From positions 124,001 through 188,000 of the forward strand of contig NC_015314.1 in NCBI RefSeq assembly GCF_000196675.2: a DNA stretch of 64,000 nt, given 5' to 3'. Every line of letters begins with the position of its first letter. Within the stretch, counting starts at the first letter, position 1. The notes beneath the pieces were generated by a model. The model made no database searches, was not told where the DNA came from, and was given only the letters and a program-made list of their open reading frames with translations. Source of the stretch: Pseudonocardia benzenivorans CB1190. Lineage in GTDB: Bacteria; Actinomycetota; Actinomycetes; Mycobacteriales; Pseudonocardiaceae. Position numbers and translations under genes: made by a program. Below are positions 60,434 to 64,000 of the stretch, piece by piece.

Positions 60434-60815
60434 ACGTTCCCGCGAATCGGCTTCTTCGGCCTACTGGGATCGGGGAACATCGGCAACGACGGCTCCCTCG
60501 ACGTGGCCCTCAACGAAGTCCGTGCGCGATATCCCGACGCCCAGATTGGCTTCCTGTGTGCCGGCAATTTCTGTCGGCTACTCCGAGAAGAGTCGAGAAC
60601 TGCTCGCCGGCGTCGGTCTCGACGGCTACTGCCACGCGGCAGCGACGCTCGACCTGGACCTGCTGCAGGAACAGTTCGCTGAGCTCGAATCTCGCCGGTT
60701 GGCGCTCCGGCCGCCCGCACTTGAGGAGGCTACCCAACCCTTTGCGCAGCAGGTGCATGTGCAGTTCGACGAGATCGCCACGATGCTGTTGCTAACACCC
60801 GTCGGCGGCCGGTGA
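60434..60815 (+). pseudogene. Decayed polysaccharide pyruvyl transferase
   Basis: From 60434, just after an in-frame TAG, the frame reads RIGFFGLLGSGNIGNDGSLD, VALNEVRARYPDAQIGFLCA, the start of a pyruvyl-transferase-family protein. The family-like C-terminus (LDLDLLQEQFAELESRRLAL ... VQFDEIATMLL) follows in another frame ending at 60815. About 250 central residues are missing and no start codon remains. Confidence 0.6.
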
Positions 60816-60856
60816 GTTCGCAGGCACGGACATGAAAGGACGAGGGCGCAGGACAG

Positions 60857-61528
60857 ATGTCCACTCACGACAATATCGGGAGCGGTGCCAGAAAACTCTA
60901 CAAGAGAGACTTCTGGGCCGTGGAGAACCGGAACTATACCGAGCCGCACTACCGGATGCAGAAGGCAGCCCGATTGCTCAACAGAATTGCGGCGGGCAAA
61001 CGACTCACCCTGCTAGACATCGGCTGCGGTCCAGCCACGCTCGAACGACTACTGCACCCAAACATCGAATACTGCGGCATCGACATCGCCATCCAGGAAC
61101 CGCGCGACAACCTCATCGAGACCGACTTCCTGGACGAACCCATCGGCTTCCGCGGCCGGAAATTCGATCTCATCATCGCGCAGGGCGTCTGGGAGTACGT
61201 CGGACCGCACCAGGACCGGAAGCTGGCCGAGATCGGGCCGATCCTCGAAGCCGACGGCATCTTCCTCACCTCGTACGTGAACTTCGACCACAGGGACAAA
61301 CGGATCTACCGGCCCTACAGCAATGTTCAACCCCCCGAGGGATTCCTGAGGAGTCTCCGACGCCGTTTCACCATCGACGGCTATTTCCCCACCTCGTACC
61401 ACTGGGTGGGCCGCGAGCCTCGCCACCCAGCCCTGAAGGCCATCGAGATGCCAGTGACCATCAGGGTGCCCGTGGCCCACCGCCACTTGGCGGTCGAGTA
61501 CTTCTTCCGCTGCTCTGCGCTGCGCTGA
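60857..61528 (+). CDS. Class I SAM-dependent methyltransferase
   Basis: A 223-residue methyltransferase. Motif I is LTLLDIGCGPATLERLL (~51-67), then YCGIDIAIQEP, and FDLIIAQGVWEYVGP as the motif IV/V region. Substrate unknown. It follows the decayed pyruvyl transferase, so it may come from a surface-glycan or secondary-metabolite cluster. ATG 60857 after AAAGGACGAGG. A neighbouring metK could supply SAM. Confidence 0.85.
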   Translation: MSTHDNIGSGARKLYKRDFWAVENRNYTEPHYRMQKAARLLNRIAAGKRLTLLDIGCGPATLERLLHPNIEYCGIDIAIQEPRDNLIETDFLDEPIGFRGRKFDLIIAQGVWEYVGPHQDRKLAEIGPILEADGIFLTSYVNFDHRDKRIYRPYSNVQPPEGFLRSLRRRFTIDGYFPTSYHWVGREPRHPALKAIEMPVTIRVPVAHRHLAVEYFFRCSALR

Positions 61529-61763
61529 CGACCGATGAGCCCGGCCCTGCCACCTCTGCACTGTCGGCTACGGCGCCGACCTGGGCCGTAGCGGAACGAC
61601 GTGTCCAGCGTGCCCGAAGAACCGCGGAGCCGGCCGCGCGGCAGAGCCACGGCGGTGCCAGAACTGCGGCTGCAGGGACATCCGATCGCGGTCGGACGGG
61701 GGCTACAAGCGGCCGTCCCCTGGCCGCCTCTCGTAGCCGATTCTCGCAGTTCCGCGGGGCCGA

Positions 61764-62966
61764 TCAGCCGCCCGCGGCGGACTTCAGCGCGTCGGCGCGG
61801 GAGGTCGACTCCCACGGCAGCTCGACGTCGGTGCGGCCGAAGTGGCCGTACGCCGCGGTCTGCGCGTAGATCGGGCGCAGCAGGTCGAGGTCGCGGATGA
61901 TCGCGGCCGGCCGCAGGTCGAAGACCTCGGTGATCGCGGACTGGATACGGGTCGGGTCGACGTGCTCGGTCCCGAACGTCTCGACGAACAGCCCGACGGG
62001 CGCGGCCTTGCCGATCGCGTAGGCGACCTGGACCTCGATGCGGTCGGCCAGGCCGGCCGCGACGGCGTTCTTGGCGACCCAGCGCAGCGCGTAGGCGGCC
62101 GAGCGGTCGACCTTCGACGGGTCCTTGCCGGAGAACGCGCCGCCGCCGTGGCGGGCGAACCCGCCGTACGTGTCGACGATGATCTTGCGCCCGGTCAGCC
62201 CCGCGTCGCCCATCGGGCCCCCGACGACGAACCGGCCCGTGGGGTTGACCAGCAGCCTGGCGCCCTCGGCGTCCAGCCCCGCGCGCGCCAGCTCGGGCTC
62301 GACGACGTGCTCGCGGATGTCGGGGGCCAGCAGCGCGTCGAGGTCGACGTCGGCCGCGTGCTGGCTGGACACCACGACGGTGTCGACACGGACGGCCTTG
62401 TCGCCGTCGTACTCGATCGTGACCTGGGTCTTGCCGTCCGGGCGCAGGTAGGGCAGCACGCCGGACTTGCGGACCTCGGTGAGCCGGCGGGCCAGCCGGT
62501 GCGCCAGCGCGATCGGCAGCGGCAGCAGCTCGGGGGTGTCGGTGTTGGCATAGCCGAACATCAGGCCCTGGTCGCCCGCGCCCTGGCGGGCGATCTCGTC
62601 CTCGCTGGCCTCGACGCGCGACTCGTAGGCCGTGTCGACGCCCTGTGCGATGTCGGCGGACTGCGCACCGATCGCGACGTTCACGCCGCAGGAGTTGCCG
62701 TCGAAACCCTTGGCCGACGAGTCGTAGCCGATCTCCAGGATCTTCTCGCGGACCAGCGTGGGGATGTCGGCGTAGGCACTCGTGGTGACCTCACCCGCGA
62801 CGTGGACCTGACCGGTCGTGACGAGCGTCTCGACCGCGACCCGGCTGCGCGGGTCCTGGGCGAGCAGCGCGTCGAGGACGGAGTCGCTGATCGCGTCACA
62901 CATCTTGTCCGGGTGTCCCTCGGTCACCGATTCGCTGGTGAACAAGCGCATGTTGGACGAAGGCAT
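61764..62966 (-). CDS. metK: S-adenosylmethionine synthetase
   Basis: A 400-residue MetK that makes SAM from methionine and ATP. Signatures: SVTEGHPDKMCDAISDSVLD, GAGDQGLMFGYA and GGGAFSGKDPSKVDRSAAYA. Intact and of normal length. Located on an accessory segment and convergent with a methyltransferase, it is probably a second copy. ATG 62966 after CGAGGAG. I looked for a SAM riboswitch in the ~190 bases upstream and saw none. Confidence 0.95.
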   Translation of the reverse strand: MPSSNMRLFTSESVTEGHPDKMCDAISDSVLDALLAQDPRSRVAVETLVTTGQVHVAGEVTTSAYADIPTLVREKILEIGYDSSAKGFDGNSCGVNVAIGAQSADIAQGVDTAYESRVEASEDEIARQGAGDQGLMFGYANTDTPELLPLPIALAHRLARRLTEVRKSGVLPYLRPDGKTQVTIEYDGDKAVRVDTVVVSSQHAADVDLDALLAPDIREHVVEPELARAGLDAEGARLLVNPTGRFVVGGPMGDAGLTGRKIIVDTYGGFARHGGGAFSGKDPSKVDRSAAYALRWVAKNAVAAGLADRIEVQVAYAIGKAAPVGLFVETFGTEHVDPTRIQSAITEVFDLRPAAIIRDLDLLRPIYAQTAAYGHFGRTDVELPWESTSRADALKSAAGG

Positions 62967-63161
62967 CCTGAATCTCCTCGGAAGACAAACGGAATTAGCG
63001 CCAGATTGGATAGATAGAAGGTTTCACGGAGGCAGCAGTAGGGGCTGCTCGCGTGAAAGGAGGAAAATGGCAGGAAGAACCGAAACTGGGACTGCTGCCG
63101 TCCTGTAGAACGCCTCCTCGAACAGCCGCGGAAGAGCGCCATCGGAGGGGCGAGGATCACA

Positions 63162-63692
63162 TCACGTACGTAACACGCATAGCTGGGCTAATCTGACAGA
63201 TGTGGCCAGCGAGCTGCACCTGGTGTAGTGGCGGCCTCGCCAGTTCGCACGAACATCACGGCCGTCGGCTAGGGCATGCCTTCGGATTCTTGTGAGCACC
63301 AATAGCATGACCGCGGTCAGAACCGCGAAGACGCCGTCACGGAAAGCGTGTGAGCACGCTAGAATAGCTCGTTCGTCGGCGAGCGAGACACCGTGCCGAG
63401 ACGCACTCATGGGGTCAGCGAATGCGGCTCCGGCGGCGGCGTCCACGGACCGAAGGCCGAGGCCCGCCCAGGTACTGTCCTGGACGGCGTGGGCGTGAGG
63501 CGCGCTTCCAGCGCTGCCTACCGAAGGATTTGAGCCGTCCGCCGGCGAGGACATGCTGCAGCAGAGTACGAGCGAGCAAGCTGCGACAACCACGAGACCC
63601 GCCAGCACAGCGAGCAGCCGCCCAAGCCGGTGGCTGGCGCGTCGCTTGTCCACGGTCGCAACAGTAGGTGGGGTGCACTCAGCGTCGCACAT
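63162..63692 (-). CDS. DUF6153-like membrane protein
   Basis: A 176-residue protein: membrane helix (LLAVLAGLVVVAACSLVLCC), His-containing middle, second helix (GVFAVLTAVMLLVLTRIRRH), end SVRLAQLCVLRT. The end matches that of the protein at 53470 almost exactly, so the two are distant paralogues. ATG 63692 is tentative. Confidence 0.6.
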   Translation of the reverse strand: MCDAECTPPTVATVDKRRASHRLGRLLAVLAGLVVVAACSLVLCCSMSSPADGSNPSVGSAGSAPHAHAVQDSTWAGLGLRSVDAAAGAAFADPMSASRHGVSLADERAILACSHAFRDGVFAVLTAVMLLVLTRIRRHALADGRDVRANWRGRHYTRCSSLATSVRLAQLCVLRT

Positions 63693-63821
63693 GCCCCCGT
63701 TCCGAGCCCGTCAGTGAACTGGGATGCCGCGCCGATCACCAGACTGGTCAGCCCCGGGGAGGCACACGGAATCCGCTGCACCTAGTCTCCGGGGCGCGAA
63801 CACCTCCTCGAGGAGTCCACG

Positions 63822-64000
63822 GTGACGACAGCCATAAGCCGAGGGGCGAGCTCCATGCTGCGCTCTGTCGGGCTCGCCGCCGGTCTCTGGGGACTCACTC
63901 ACCTGGTCACTCACGCCCTGCTTGCCGAGGCGCCGACAGATAGCGGCGCGGCCGCGCAGGCGGACTCGATCGGCGCGCTGACGATCGCGGCCCTTGCACT
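63822..64000 (+). CDS. Membrane protein, 3' end outside window
   Basis: GTG 63822 after CGAGGAG. Residues visible include GLAAGLWGLTHLVTHALLAE and SIGALTIAALA, hydrophobic and with His, suggesting a multi-pass membrane protein. Divergent from the DUF6153-like gene. Too short to classify. Confidence 0.55.
   Translation, partial: MTTAISRGASSMLRSVGLAAGLWGLTHLVTHALLAEAPTDSGAAAQADSIGALTIAALA

Noticed and set aside
62967..63161. SAM riboswitch upstream of metK
   Set aside because: I looked for the conserved helices and core sequences of known SAM riboswitch classes and saw none.

Overview
The window is about 70% G+C, starts genes mostly on ATG/GTG with GGAGG-type ribosome binding sites, and carries typical actinobacterial families (WhiB, DUF4192, DUF6879, XRE-DUF5753, DUF2637-like, DUF6153). 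The gene content suggests a conjugative plasmid or integrated conjugative element of a Pseudonocardia-like actinomycete. No rRNA, tRNA or CRISPR array was recognised. All family names come from reading motifs by eye; no search was run.

Layout. (1) 0-7 kb: a fragment of a secreted protein, then a leftward transfer operon (DUF2637-like membrane protein, VirD4/TraG-type coupling ATPase, DUF1173-like protein, companions). (2) 7.0-7.25 kb: a divergent control region with a perfect 35-bp palindrome. (3) 7.2-9.0 kb: the small protein / DUF6879 / XRE-DUF5753 regulatory cassette. (4) 9.1-33.3 kb: an accessory array, rightward except for three genes at 9.1-10.2 kb. It includes DUF4192, ArdC-like antirestriction protein, ParB-like protein, Ssb, a WhiB-like regulator, a primase-polymerase, DprA and many small unknown or zinc-ribbon proteins. 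(5) 34.3-40.2 kb: a leftward sulfur/copper operon (CstR-like repressor, rhodaneses, CstB-like persulfide dioxygenase, TauE/SafE, DUF302, SHOCT, multicopper oxidase). (6) 40.2-42.8 kb: an IS256-type and a frameshifted IS481-type element back to back, the latter truncating a gene. (7) 44.2-52.5 kb: a membrane-arm-only complex I-like operon (nuoA, an odd His-rich protein, nuoH-J-K-L-M-N). (8) 52.7-59.6 kb: a metal block (DUF305, DUF6153, Ni/Co transporter, CsoR, CopZ, secreted His-rich protein, CopA). (9) 60.4-64 kb: a decayed pyruvyl-transferase, a methyltransferase, metK, a DUF6153-like gene and the start of a membrane protein.

The most unusual feature lies in part 4. Eight large, base-paired elements of one family (here called E1-E8) sit on the same strand. 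Six of them end 45-52 nt before a start codon; E2 and E3 end 77 and 101 nt before one. They share two core sequences, while their closing helices differ in sequence yet still pair. They precede DUF4192, ardC, parB-like, ssb and several unknown genes. A second leader class with an internal cloverleaf (two copies) precedes the primase-polymerase and a zinc-ribbon protein. The gene set resembles the leading region of a conjugative plasmid, so the elements may be structured RNA leaders or promoters active on incoming single-stranded DNA. That role is inference; the repeats and pairings are visible.
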